DNA from: Rhodococcus sp. HM1
Lineage (GTDB): Bacteria; Actinomycetota; Actinomycetes; Mycobacteriales; Mycobacteriaceae
Length of the DNA stretch: 64,000 nt
Direction: 5' to 3'
Assembly: GCF_023218075.1 (NCBI RefSeq)
Contig: NZ_JALPTB010000017.1
Span: 40,101 to 104,100, forward strand
Shown: positions 1 to 9,068 of the stretch, piece after piece
Numbering within the stretch: the first letter of the stretch is position 1
Layout of the letters: each line of letters opens with the position of its first letter
Position numbers and translations under genes: made by a program
The notes under the pieces: generated by a model
Seen by the model: the letters and a program-made list of their open reading frames with translations, nothing else
Told to the model about the DNA's origin: nothing
The model's database searches: none

Positions 1-1529
<1,529 letters not shown>

Positions 1530-1637
1530 TACGTTGTGTACTGCAGTTTTCCCGAAGTTCGGGTGCTTCCTGATGCTGTCGGGCGTGGAGTAGGATTGTT
1601 ACCTTAGAGACAGAGACCCCGAACGCGAGGAGGCCCT

Positions 1638-2915
1638 GTGGCCGAACAGGCACAGGTCGAGAGTCGCCCGAGCCGCACCCGCGCAGCCGACGATTCCAAC
1701 CGGCCCGCACCCCGGCGCCGCCCGAAGAACCGGAAGGCGCAGATAGCCACGGTCGCGGCCGAGGCGTTCAGCGAACGCGGATACCACGGGGTCAGCGTCG
1801 ACGAGATCGCCGCGACCGTCGGCATCTCCGGTCCCGCGCTCTATCGGCACTTCCCCAACAAGTACGCGTTGTTCCTGCACGCGGTGACCGCACTGACCGA
1901 GGCTCTGCAGGCCGCCGTGGCCGCGCCCGATCCGGACTCCGACGCCGCCGGACTCGGTCCGCAGGACGAACTCGACCGGCAGCTGCTCGCGACGATCCGC
2001 ACCTCCATCGACAACCGCCGCACCGGCGGTCTGTACCGCTGGGATCGGCGGTACCTCACGAAGGAGGACCGCGCCGAGATCGACCGCATGATGCGGGACA
2101 TCAACAGCCGCATCGGCGAGACGATCGCCGGGGTCCGGCCCGGCCTGGCCAGGTCCGACTACGTGCTGCTCAGCAGCGCGGTGCTCAGCGTCATCGGCTC
2201 CATCACCGCCCATCGGGCTCCCCTCGCGAGCCGCCGGCTCGAGCAGCTGCTGCTCGGCGCGTGCCATGCCGTGATCGGCACCGAACTCGAGCCGGACGAG
2301 CCGCAGACGGACGAGCCCACGCGGGGTCCGGGACTCGCGGTCGCCAACCGGCGTGAGGTGCTCCTGCGCGAGGCGATCCTCCTGTTCGATGCCCACGGGT
2401 ACCACGAGGTGAGCATCGAGGAGATCGGTGCGGCCGCGGGTATCAACGCCTCCGGCGTCTACCGGCACTTCGCCAGCAAGGCGGATCTGCTCGCCGCGGC
2501 CTTCCACCGGGCCGCCGACCGGCTGGCCGTCGCCGTCGGTTCGGCGCTCGCCGAGTCCACGACTCCGTCCGAAGCGATCGACGCGCTCACCGAGGTCTAC
2601 GTGCGATTGGCGTTCGAACGCAGCGAGCTGATGTCGGTGTACTTCGCCGAGATCGGGAATCTGCCCGACTCCCATCGCGCGGACCTTCGCAACGTGCAGC
2701 GGCTGCACGTCGACGAGTGGGCCCGCCTGGTCGGTGAGGTGCGGCCCGAACTGTCCGCGGTCGAGTGCCGTTTCCTCGTCCACGCGGCCCTCAATCTGGT
2801 CCTCGACAGCGGCCGGCTCGTGCGATTCGATCCGGCTCCGTCGAACCTGAAGCGCGTGCAGCAGTTGATGCTTGCCGTCCTGCTCGGCGACAACACCGGG
2901 CAGGCCGGCGCATGA
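1638..2915 (+). CDS. Tandem double TetR/AcrR-type transcriptional regulator
   Basis: The protein is 425 residues, twice the usual TetR length of about 200, and carries two complete TetR units. The first helix-turn-helix is at about residues 33-80 (AEAFSERGYHGVSVDEIAAT then ALYRHFPNK); the second is at about 237-284 (LLFDAHGYHEVSIEEIGAAA then GVYRHFASKADLL). Each is followed by its own helical ligand-type domain. The GTG start has GAGGAGG eight bases upstream. It overlaps the alcohol dehydrogenase gene by four bases (ATGA), so regulator and enzyme are coupled, and it is divergent from the nitronate monooxygenase operon. A repressor of these flanking genes is the natural inference; the ligand may be an acyl-CoA or alcohol-derived metabolite. 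Confidence 0.9.
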   Translation: MAEQAQVESRPSRTRAADDSNRPAPRRRPKNRKAQIATVAAEAFSERGYHGVSVDEIAATVGISGPALYRHFPNKYALFLHAVTALTEALQAAVAAPDPDSDAAGLGPQDELDRQLLATIRTSIDNRRTGGLYRWDRRYLTKEDRAEIDRMMRDINSRIGETIAGVRPGLARSDYVLLSSAVLSVIGSITAHRAPLASRRLEQLLLGACHAVIGTELEPDEPQTDEPTRGPGLAVANRREVLLREAILLFDAHGYHEVSIEEIGAAAGINASGVYRHFASKADLLAAAFHRAADRLAVAVGSALAESTTPSEAIDALTEVYVRLAFERSELMSVYFAEIGNLPDSHRADLRNVQRLHVDEWARLVGEVRPELSAVECRFLVHAALNLVLDSGRLVRFDPAPSNLKRVQQLMLAVLLGDNTGQAGA

Positions 2916-4018
2916 CCCGCACCGCGACCGCGGCGGTGCTGCGCGCGCACGGCAGCGCCCCCGCCCTCGAAACCGTCACCGTCCCGGACCTGCGCCCCGA
3001 CGAAGTGCTCGTGCGCATCGCGGGCGTCGGCATCTGTCACACCGACCTCACCGCCGCCGACGGTGGTGTTCCCCTGCCGCTGCCCGCGGTGCTCGGGCAC
3101 GAAGGCGCCGGCATCGTCGCCGAGATCGGCTCGGAGGTCACCGAACTCGCGGTCGGCGACGCGGTGGTCCTCGGATTCGACTCGTGTCGTACGTGCCGCA
3201 ACTGCAGCCGCGGTCGACCCGCCTACTGCACCCGGTTCGCACCCCTCAACTACGGGGGCCGCCGACCCGACGGCAGCACCACGATGCACGACGCCGCGGG
3301 CGAACCCGTCCACGGCAACTGGTTCGGGCAGTCGTCGTTCTCGTCGCTGGCGGTCGCGACCGCGCGCAACGCCGTGCGCCTGCCCGACGACGTGCCGGTG
3401 GCGCTCGCGGGGCCCCTCGGCTGCGGCCTGCAGACCGGCGCCGGCACGGTACTGAACACGCTGCGACCCGAGCCCGGCTCGTCGATCGCGGTGTTCGGGC
3501 TCGGTGCGGTCGGCATGGCCGCGATCGCGGCGGCGAAGATCGCCGGATGCACCACGATCGTCGGAATCGATCCGAATCCGCGGCGGCACGACGTCGCGGG
3601 GCAACTGGGCGCGACCACCGTCCTGTCCCCGGACGAGAACACGGCGCGACGAATCCGCGAACTGACCGGAGGCGGAGCCGATTTCGCGGTCGAGTCGGTC
3701 GGGTCCGAGACGGTGATCCGGCAGGCGCTGTCGTCGCTGGCCAGTCCCGGAACGTGCGCCACGCTGGGCCTGCGCGCGGGACGCAACCCGATCACCGTCG
3801 ACCAGACGCACCTGCTCAGCGGTCGCACCCTGACCGGGGTCATCGAGGGTGACAGCGATCCGCACGTGTTCCTGCCACAACTCGCCCGGTGGTGGCGCGA
3901 GGGCCGGTTCCCGGTGGACGCGCTGGTTCGGACGTTCCCGTTCGAGAAGTTCGGCGACGCACTCGCCGCGGTCGAGGCGGGCGAAGTCGTCAAAGCGGTA
4001 CTGACATTCGAACAGTGA
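2912..4018 (+). CDS. Zinc-dependent medium-chain alcohol dehydrogenase (aryl/benzyl-alcohol type)
   Basis: The 368-residue protein has the full MDR signature. Catalytic zinc ligands are Cys42 (GICHTDL), His63-Glu64 (GHEGAGIVAEIG) and Cys171 (GPLGCGLQTGAG). The structural zinc site has Cys92, Cys95, Cys98 and Cys106. The Rossmann motif GLGAVGMAAI is at about residue 193, and an acidic residue after the second strand (VGIDPN) suggests NAD preference. It should oxidise an alcohol to an aldehyde in the cytoplasm. The ATG start overlaps the upstream regulator stop (ATGA), and the DUF4334 gene follows after 11 bases, so the three form one transcription unit. Confidence 0.92.
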   Translation: MTRTATAAVLRAHGSAPALETVTVPDLRPDEVLVRIAGVGICHTDLTAADGGVPLPLPAVLGHEGAGIVAEIGSEVTELAVGDAVVLGFDSCRTCRNCSRGRPAYCTRFAPLNYGGRRPDGSTTMHDAAGEPVHGNWFGQSSFSSLAVATARNAVRLPDDVPVALAGPLGCGLQTGAGTVLNTLRPEPGSSIAVFGLGAVGMAAIAAAKIAGCTTIVGIDPNPRRHDVAGQLGATTVLSPDENTARRIRELTGGGADFAVESVGSETVIRQALSSLASPGTCATLGLRAGRNPITVDQTHLLSGRTLTGVIEGDSDPHVFLPQLARWWREGRFPVDALVRTFPFEKFGDALAAVEAGEVVKAVLTFEQ

Positions 4019-4029
4019 AGGAGTTTGGG

Positions 4030-4506
4030 ATGACGGTCCAGGAGGACGTCGCGGCCCTGCGTGCCCGCACGGATCGCATCGATCCGCGTGAACTCGACGC
4101 GGTGTGGGACCGACTCGAACCGGCCACGATCGACGATCTGGTCGGATATCGGTGGCGCGGATTCAGTTTCGACACCGGTCACCACACGCACCAGATGCTG
4201 GGCGCGGCACGCTGGTACGGCAAGTCGTTCGCCTCCGCCGAGAGCGCCCAGCCGTTGCTGTGCTACGACGAAGACGGAAACCTCTTCTCCGACAAGGCCA
4301 CCGGTCGCGGCGGCGCGTCGCTGTGGGAGGTGCGGTTCCGCGGTGAGGTCACCGCGACCATGGTGTACGACGGCATGCCGATCTTCGACCACTTCAAGAA
4401 GGTCGACGACGACACGCTGATCGGCGTGATGAACGGCAAGGGCCGGCTGGTCTTCGACAACGGCGAGCACTACTGGTTCGGCCTCGAGCGCGACGTCGCT
4501 CTCTGA
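4030..4506 (+). CDS. GXWXG / DUF4334 domain protein
   Basis: A 158-residue soluble protein. The GXWXG motif is visible near residue 37 (VGYRWRGFSFDTGH), and the C-terminal part (GVMNGKG, then HYWFGLERD) matches the DUF4334 pattern. The function of this pair of domains is not established; they often sit beside dehydrogenases and lipid-catabolism genes. The ATG is preceded by GAAGGAG at the end of the alcohol dehydrogenase gene, so it is the last gene of the regulator-dehydrogenase operon. A hairpin follows downstream. Confidence 0.8.
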   Translation: MTVQEDVAALRARTDRIDPRELDAVWDRLEPATIDDLVGYRWRGFSFDTGHHTHQMLGAARWYGKSFASAESAQPLLCYDEDGNLFSDKATGRGGASLWEVRFRGEVTATMVYDGMPIFDHFKKVDDDTLIGVMNGKGRLVFDNGEHYWFGLERDVAL

Positions 4507-4523
4507 AACCCGTTGGTGGGGGC

Positions 4524-4548
4524 CGACATCCGGCCGGACCGGATGTCG
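4524..4548. terminator. Hairpin between convergent genes
   Basis: A perfect 10-bp inverted repeat, CGACATCCGG and CCGGATGTCG, with a 5-base loop lies between the ends of the DUF4334 gene and the reverse-strand MpaB gene. It could end transcription from both sides; there is no clear U-tract. Confidence 0.6.
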
Positions 4549-4605
4549 ACTCCCGTTACCCGGTAGTGCGCGGGACCTCGCCGAGGCGAGCGCAACGTCC
4601 GACGA

Positions 4606-5460
4606 TCAGATGATGTGCTTGTCGGCGGCGAAGCGGCGGCGCATGTCGCGCAGGTAGTAGGTCGCCGACAGCTGCCGGATCGGACGGGGCACCTTGACGT
4701 AGACGGCTCCGATCGTGGCCATGAGACGGTCGAAGCGGCGCTGGTCGCGGGGACTCCACGGGAGCGCGAACTCGTCCCGGATACGCTGCGGCAGAAGGCC
4801 GATCGTGAGGAACCGCTGCAGCGGCATGGCGAGGCGCACCGGCAACGGCGAGTCGCCGCCGCTGAGCAGCACGCGGGTGTACGCGCGGACCTTGTCGTCG
4901 ACCTGGAGGGTTGAGATCTTCTCGTCCCAGTAGGCGTCGAACTCGGCCCGGGTCGCCGGCCACATCTCTTCCTTGACCTGCAGCGCGGTGCCGTAGACCG
5001 CGGACTGCCGGTAGATGCGCTCGGCGTCGGCGTCGGACAGCTTCCCGAAGAAGCGCTCGTACATGTTCAGACCGTTGCGGTACAGCGTTGCCGCGACCCA
5101 CAACTGCAGCTCGGGATCGAATGCGCTGTAGGTCTCCGAGCGCACCGGCACGTGGGCCTTGTTGACCAGCCGGACGATCGCCTTCTTCTCCTCCTCGGTG
5201 CCGAGGGTGACGGCGTAGACGTAGGTCATAGTGGTGCGCAGACGGTCGAGCGGCCGCTGCAGGGTCGTGCTGTGGTCGGCGACGCCGTACCCGACCCCAC
5301 GCTCGGCGAGCTGCAGCAGCACGGTGGCGCCGGCACCGAGGAGCAGCATGGACTCACCGACGAAGTCGTTCAGGTTCACCGAGCCGGGCGGGATCGGCGG
5401 CACCGCCGCCGGCGTTTCCGGCGCAGACGTTTCGACACGCTCTTCCGTACGGGTCCCCAT
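4606..5460 (-). CDS. MpaB-type oxygenase (DUF2236)
   Basis: A 284-residue protein of the DUF2236/MpaB family, related to mycophenolic-acid cleavage enzyme MpaB and latex-clearing protein Lcp, which use a b-type haem to cleave double bonds oxidatively. Family landmarks: an early segment with RPLDRLRTTMTYVYAV, AIVRLVNKAHVPVRS carrying a conserved histidine, and YSAFDPELQLWVAATLY. A short hydrophobic stretch (SMLLLGAGATVLLQLA, about residues 38-53) is typical of these proteins and probably not a signal peptide. It lies downstream of the GntR gene on the same strand with a 94-base gap. A second, quite different MpaB-like gene is at 8.0-9.0 kb. The substrate is unknown. Confidence 0.82.
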   Translation of the reverse strand: MGTRTEERVETSAPETPAAVPPIPPGSVNLNDFVGESMLLLGAGATVLLQLAERGVGYGVADHSTTLQRPLDRLRTTMTYVYAVTLGTEEEKKAIVRLVNKAHVPVRSETYSAFDPELQLWVAATLYRNGLNMYERFFGKLSDADAERIYRQSAVYGTALQVKEEMWPATRAEFDAYWDEKISTLQVDDKVRAYTRVLLSGGDSPLPVRLAMPLQRFLTIGLLPQRIRDEFALPWSPRDQRRFDRLMATIGAVYVKVPRPIRQLSATYYLRDMRRRFAADKHII

Positions 5461-5554
5461 CGGTTCGTCCTCTTCTCAGCGAAATTCCGAGTGCTACACG
5501 GTCACCCAATATTGTGCACGGGTGTGTGCAGATTTCACAAGGGGTCGAACGGCC

Positions 5555-6265
5555 CTACTCCGCGGACCCGAAACCGACGCGCTCGAGATGCGTCACGAGG
5601 CGCTTCGCGGCGTCGTCGAACAGGGACAGGGTTTCGCCTCGCACGGCGTCGCGGTCGCGGGTACGCAGAGCGGCGATCAGGCGCCGATGCGATTCGACGG
5701 CCCGCTCGCCCCACCCGATATCCCCTGCGTAGAGGCGGTACGGGGTGTTGCGGGCGGCGCTGCCGAGGAACCAGGCCAGCTTCGGACTGTGCGCGAGGCG
5801 GTTGAGTTCCCGATGGAAGACGAACTCGGCATCCGCGATTCGCTCGACGTCCGGATCCCCACCCCGGGACGACGAAACCGCCGCAGCCAGAGCCTGATTG
5901 AGCTCGTCCAGGCGATCGAGATCGGCCTCCTTCGCACGATCGACGACGCGGAGAGCCAGCTCCACCGCGATGCGCCCCTGCAACCAGAAGACGTCGGCGA
6001 CGTCGCCGGACCCGAACGGTGCGACGACGTACCCGCGGTTGGGGACCGACTCCACCATCCCCTCCCCCCGCAGCGTCAGCAGCGCCTCGCGCACGGGCGT
6101 GACGCTGACGCCCAGGTCGGAGGCGGTTTCGTCGAGCCGGACGAAGTCGCCGGGACGGAGTTCACCGGACATGATCGACCCGCGCAGATGCGCCGCGACC
6201 TCGTCGGACAGTTGCGGCCGTCGCGCCGATCCCGTGCCGCGGGACGTGCGTGTGGGTGCAGCCAT
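5555..6265 (-). CDS. GntR-family regulator, FadR subfamily with FCD domain
   Basis: The 236-residue protein has an N-terminal winged helix (about residues 18-85; LRGSIMSGELRPGDFVRLDE, then DLGVSVTPVREALLTLRGEG) and a C-terminal all-helical FCD ligand domain (about 95-225) with a D/H-rich metal or ligand-binding layout (EFVFHRELNRLA, SHRRLIAAL). It is divergent from the aldehyde dehydrogenase/MpaB operon, and a near-perfect palindrome lies between them. Repression of that operon, relieved by a small carboxylate or acyl compound, is the likely role. Confidence 0.88.
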   Translation of the reverse strand: MAAPTRTSRGTGSARRPQLSDEVAAHLRGSIMSGELRPGDFVRLDETASDLGVSVTPVREALLTLRGEGMVESVPNRGYVVAPFGSGDVADVFWLQGRIAVELALRVVDRAKEADLDRLDELNQALAAAVSSSRGGDPDVERIADAEFVFHRELNRLAHSPKLAWFLGSAARNTPYRLYAGDIGWGERAVESHRRLIAALRTRDRDAVRGETLSLFDDAAKRLVTHLERVGFGSAE

Positions 6266-6444
6266 CGCCTCTCCTCATCCTTCTCTCGCGCAACGATCCG
6301 ATCGCGGGCAACAGGCGAATAGGGCGTGGCCGGTTGTCATTTCGCCTTTTCGCGCTCCCGGATCGGGCGAATACGGCCACACCTGCCCACGAGGGGTTGT
6401 CGACGCGGGACGCGCAGCCTAGTGTGAAACGCATTACCAGGAAT

Positions 6445-6466
6445 CGCATCAAATATATGTGATGCG
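6445..6466. promoter_or_regulatory. Palindromic operator candidate for the GntR regulator
   Basis: A 22-base palindrome with one mismatched pair (arms CGCATCAAATA and TATGTGATGCG) lies 22 bases before the aldehyde dehydrogenase ATG in the gap divergent from the GntR gene. FadR-subfamily regulators bind such dyads, and the AT-rich centre contrasts with the GC-rich surroundings. Confidence 0.6.
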
Positions 6467-6488
6467 CTCGGCCAAGGAAGCGGCGCCA

Positions 6489-7997
6489 ATGACCCAGGAA
6501 CTGACCCCCACCGAGACGACAGGAGAGGCGGCCACCACGTTCGCCAGCCTCGATCCGCGCAACGGCAATGTGCTCGCCGAATATCCGATCGCCACCACCG
6601 CAGACGTCGCCGGCGCGGTCGAACGCGCTCGGACCGCCGCCCGTTGGTGGGACGCTCAGGGCTTCCGCGGCCGCCGCGACTGGCTGCTCGAATTCAAGAA
6701 GGCCATCGCGGTGGACGCCGACTCGCTCGCGAGCGTCGTCTCTGCCGAGACCGGAAAGCCGCACGGCGACGCGTTTCTCGAAGTGATGCTCGCCATCGAG
6801 CATCTCGACTGGGCGGCGAAGAACGCGAAGAAGGTTCTCAAGGCGCGCAAGGTGCCGTCCGGCCTCGCGAGCTTCAACCAGGCGGCGACGCTCGAATACA
6901 AGGCGCTCGGCGTCGTCGGCGTCATCGGGCCGTGGAACTACCCGGTGTACACCCCGATGGGTTCGATCTCGTACGCCCTCGCCGCCGGCAACGCCATCGT
7001 GTTCAAGCCCAGCGAACTCACGCCCGGCGTCGGCAAGTGGCTCGAGACCAAGTGGAACTCGATCGCCCCGACCCAGCCGGTCTTCCAGGTGATCACCGGT
7101 CTCGGTGAGACGGGCGCGGCACTCGCCCGCTCCGGCGTGGACAAGATCGCGTTCACCGGTTCCGGCCCGACCGCCCGCAAGGTCATGGCAGTGTGCGCCG
7201 AAACCCTCACCCCACTCGTCGCCGAGTGCGGCGGCAAGGACGCGATGATCGTCGCCGCGGACGCCGACCTGGACAAGGCCGTGCAGTTCGCCGCGTTCGG
7301 TGCCTTCGGCAACGCCGGCCAGACCTGCGCCGGCGTCGAGCGCGTCTACGTCGTCGAGTCGGTCTACCAGCAGTTCCTGGACAAGTTCGTCGCGGCCGTC
7401 GAGCGGGCCGTCCCCGGCGGCACGGACGATTCCACCTACGGCCCGATGACCCTGCCGCGCCAGATCGACGTCGTGCGCAGCCACGTCGAGGACGCCCTCG
7501 CCAAGGGCGGCACCGCCGTCGTCGGCGGCCCCGAGTCCGTCAAGGAGCGGTACGTCGAGCCGGTGATCCTCACGAACGTGCCGGAGACGTCCAGCGCGGT
7601 GTGTGAGGAGACGTTCGGCCCGACCGTCGTCGTCAACAAGGTGCGCGACCTCGACGAGGCCGTGGAGCGCGCGAACGGCACCAGCTACGGTCTCGGCGCG
7701 TCGATCTTCACCAAGAGCAAGTCGCGGGGTCGCGCGATCGCCGAACGCCTGAACAACGGCATGGTGTCGGTGAACTCGGTCCTCGGTTTCGCGGGCATCC
7801 CGTCGCTGCCGTTCGGTGGCATCGGCGAGTCCGGTTTCGGCCGTATCCACGGTGCCGACGGCCTGCGCGAGTTCAGCCGCCCGAAGGCCGTCACGGTCGA
7901 GAAGTTCAAGGCTCCTCTGAACCTGATGTCGCTCGAGCGGTCCGAGCGGGACATGAAGATCTCCGCCGCCATGCTCAAGTACATGCACGGTCGGTGA
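6489..7997 (+). CDS. Aldehyde dehydrogenase
   Basis: About 502 residues from the chosen ATG. Marks of the NAD(P)-dependent ALDH superfamily: GPWNYPVYTP (N150, oxyanion), FKPSELTP, FTGSGPTARK, general base Glu246 in VAECGGKD and nucleophile Cys280 in GNAGQTCAGVERVYV. The C-terminal region has LPFGGIGESGFGRIHG. It would oxidise an aldehyde to the acid; fusion to the following MpaB-type oxygenase gene in one operon suggests that the oxygenase supplies the aldehyde. AAGGAAG precedes the ATG at 6489. GTG 6459 and ATG 6462 lie inside the palindromic operator and lack a ribosome site, so I rejected them. Confidence 0.92.
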   Translation: MTQELTPTETTGEAATTFASLDPRNGNVLAEYPIATTADVAGAVERARTAARWWDAQGFRGRRDWLLEFKKAIAVDADSLASVVSAETGKPHGDAFLEVMLAIEHLDWAAKNAKKVLKARKVPSGLASFNQAATLEYKALGVVGVIGPWNYPVYTPMGSISYALAAGNAIVFKPSELTPGVGKWLETKWNSIAPTQPVFQVITGLGETGAALARSGVDKIAFTGSGPTARKVMAVCAETLTPLVAECGGKDAMIVAADADLDKAVQFAAFGAFGNAGQTCAGVERVYVVESVYQQFLDKFVAAVERAVPGGTDDSTYGPMTLPRQIDVVRSHVEDALAKGGTAVVGGPESVKERYVEPVILTNVPETSSAVCEETFGPTVVVNKVRDLDEAVERANGTSYGLGASIFTKSKSRGRAIAERLNNGMVSVNSVLGFAGIPSLPFGGIGESGFGRIHGADGLREFSRPKAVTVEKFKAPLNLMSLERSERDMKISAAMLKYMHGR

Positions 7998-8001
7998 TCG
8001 C

Positions 8002-8973
8002 GTGACCACGACACGTCCGTCCACCCGCCGCACCCGCAAGCCCGCGGTCGCGGCGGTGCCCGCGGCCCGCATCGAGAAGGCGGGTTCGTTCCCTGCGCCC
8101 GATCGTGATCCGCATCCGAAGCGCGGGCGCCTCGGGTGGCTGAGGGTGATCGAGGGTCTCGACCCCGTCACCCACCATCAGGACATCATGCGCATCACGG
8201 CGGGCTACGAGTTCCCGTGGGACTACCAGCGCTCGCTCGAGTTCGCTCTGTTCCGCACCTACTGCGTGCCGACGATCTCCGACTTGCTGGCGCGCACCGG
8301 GGAGTTCGAGAAGCGACCGCAGAAGCGGTACGACGACACGTCGCTGCTGATGGCCGAGCTGATCGAGCACGGCTACGACTCCGATCGGGGCCGCGAGTCG
8401 CTGCGCAACATCAACCGGATGCACGGGATGTACACGATCGACAACGACGACATGCTGTATGTCCTGTCGACGTTCATCTACGACCCGTTGGACTGGATCG
8501 ACCGGTACGGCTGGCGGCGGCTGCATCCGAACGAGCGCCTCGCCTCGTTCCACTTCTACCGCCAGGTCGGGATCCGGATGGGCATCAAGGACATCCCGGA
8601 GTCCTTCCAGGAGTTCCACCGTTTCAAGACGGAGTACGAGCGGACGAAGTTCGTCTACAGCGACTCCAACAACAAGATCGGCACGTACACGCTGCGGCTG
8701 TTCGAGTCGTGGTACCCGTCGGTGCTCCGGCCGGTCGTCGCGTCGGCGGTGTATGCGCTGATCGACGAGCAGATGGCGACGGCGTTCGGATTCGAGCAGG
8801 GATCGCCGCGGTCGCGGGCGATCGCCGAGTCGGCACTGCGTGCGCGGTCGGCACTGGTGCGCCTGCTGCCGAAGCGCCGGGCGTCGGTGTCGGCGAAGAA
8901 CCCGCAGAACCGCACGTATCCGGGCTATCCGGTCGGTTACCGGCCGCGCGATCTGGGCGTCGGACACCACTGA
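8002..8973 (+). CDS. MpaB-type oxygenase (DUF2236)
   Basis: The 323-residue protein resembles DUF2236/MpaB oxygenases of the larger type: LDPVTHHQDIMRITAGYEFP, then SLEFALFRTYCVPTISDLLA, a conserved RNINRMHGMYTIDNDDMLYV segment with the expected histidine, and DRYGWRRLHPNERLASFHFY. The GTG start follows the aldehyde dehydrogenase stop by four bases, so the two are almost certainly cotranscribed. Oxidative C=C cleavage yielding an aldehyde for the neighbouring ALDH is a reasonable reading but is inference. It is not a recent duplicate of the MpaB-like gene at 4.6 kb; the two differ in length and motif spacing. Confidence 0.8.
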   Translation: MTTTRPSTRRTRKPAVAAVPAARIEKAGSFPAPDRDPHPKRGRLGWLRVIEGLDPVTHHQDIMRITAGYEFPWDYQRSLEFALFRTYCVPTISDLLARTGEFEKRPQKRYDDTSLLMAELIEHGYDSDRGRESLRNINRMHGMYTIDNDDMLYVLSTFIYDPLDWIDRYGWRRLHPNERLASFHFYRQVGIRMGIKDIPESFQEFHRFKTEYERTKFVYSDSNNKIGTYTLRLFESWYPSVLRPVVASAVYALIDEQMATAFGFEQGSPRSRAIAESALRARSALVRLLPKRRASVSAKNPQNRTYPGYPVGYRPRDLGVGHH

Positions 8974-8991
8974 TCCGGCCGGATCCCGAAT

Positions 8992-9055
8992 CCACTCGGC
9001 CCCCGTTCCTCCGCCGGTTCGATCGAATCGGACGGGGGAACGGGGGGCCGAGTGG
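8992..9055. terminator. Long bidirectional terminator hairpin
   Basis: CCACTCGGCCCCCGTTCC pairs with GGAACGGGGGGCCGAGTGG apart from one bulged base, and the intervening sequence can extend the stem. TTGTT follows on the plus strand. It separates the convergent MpaB-type and MFS genes. Confidence 0.75.
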
Positions 9056-9068
9056 TTGTTCGCTGTGA

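Noticed and set aside
6459..6488. GTG/ATG starts of the ALDH gene at 6459 and 6462
   Set aside because: Both lie inside the palindromic operator and lack a ribosome site; ATG 6489 follows AAGGAAG.
6162..8171. A 669-residue minus-strand open frame
   Set aside because: It is the mirror of the aldehyde dehydrogenase gene and contains no recognisable domain.
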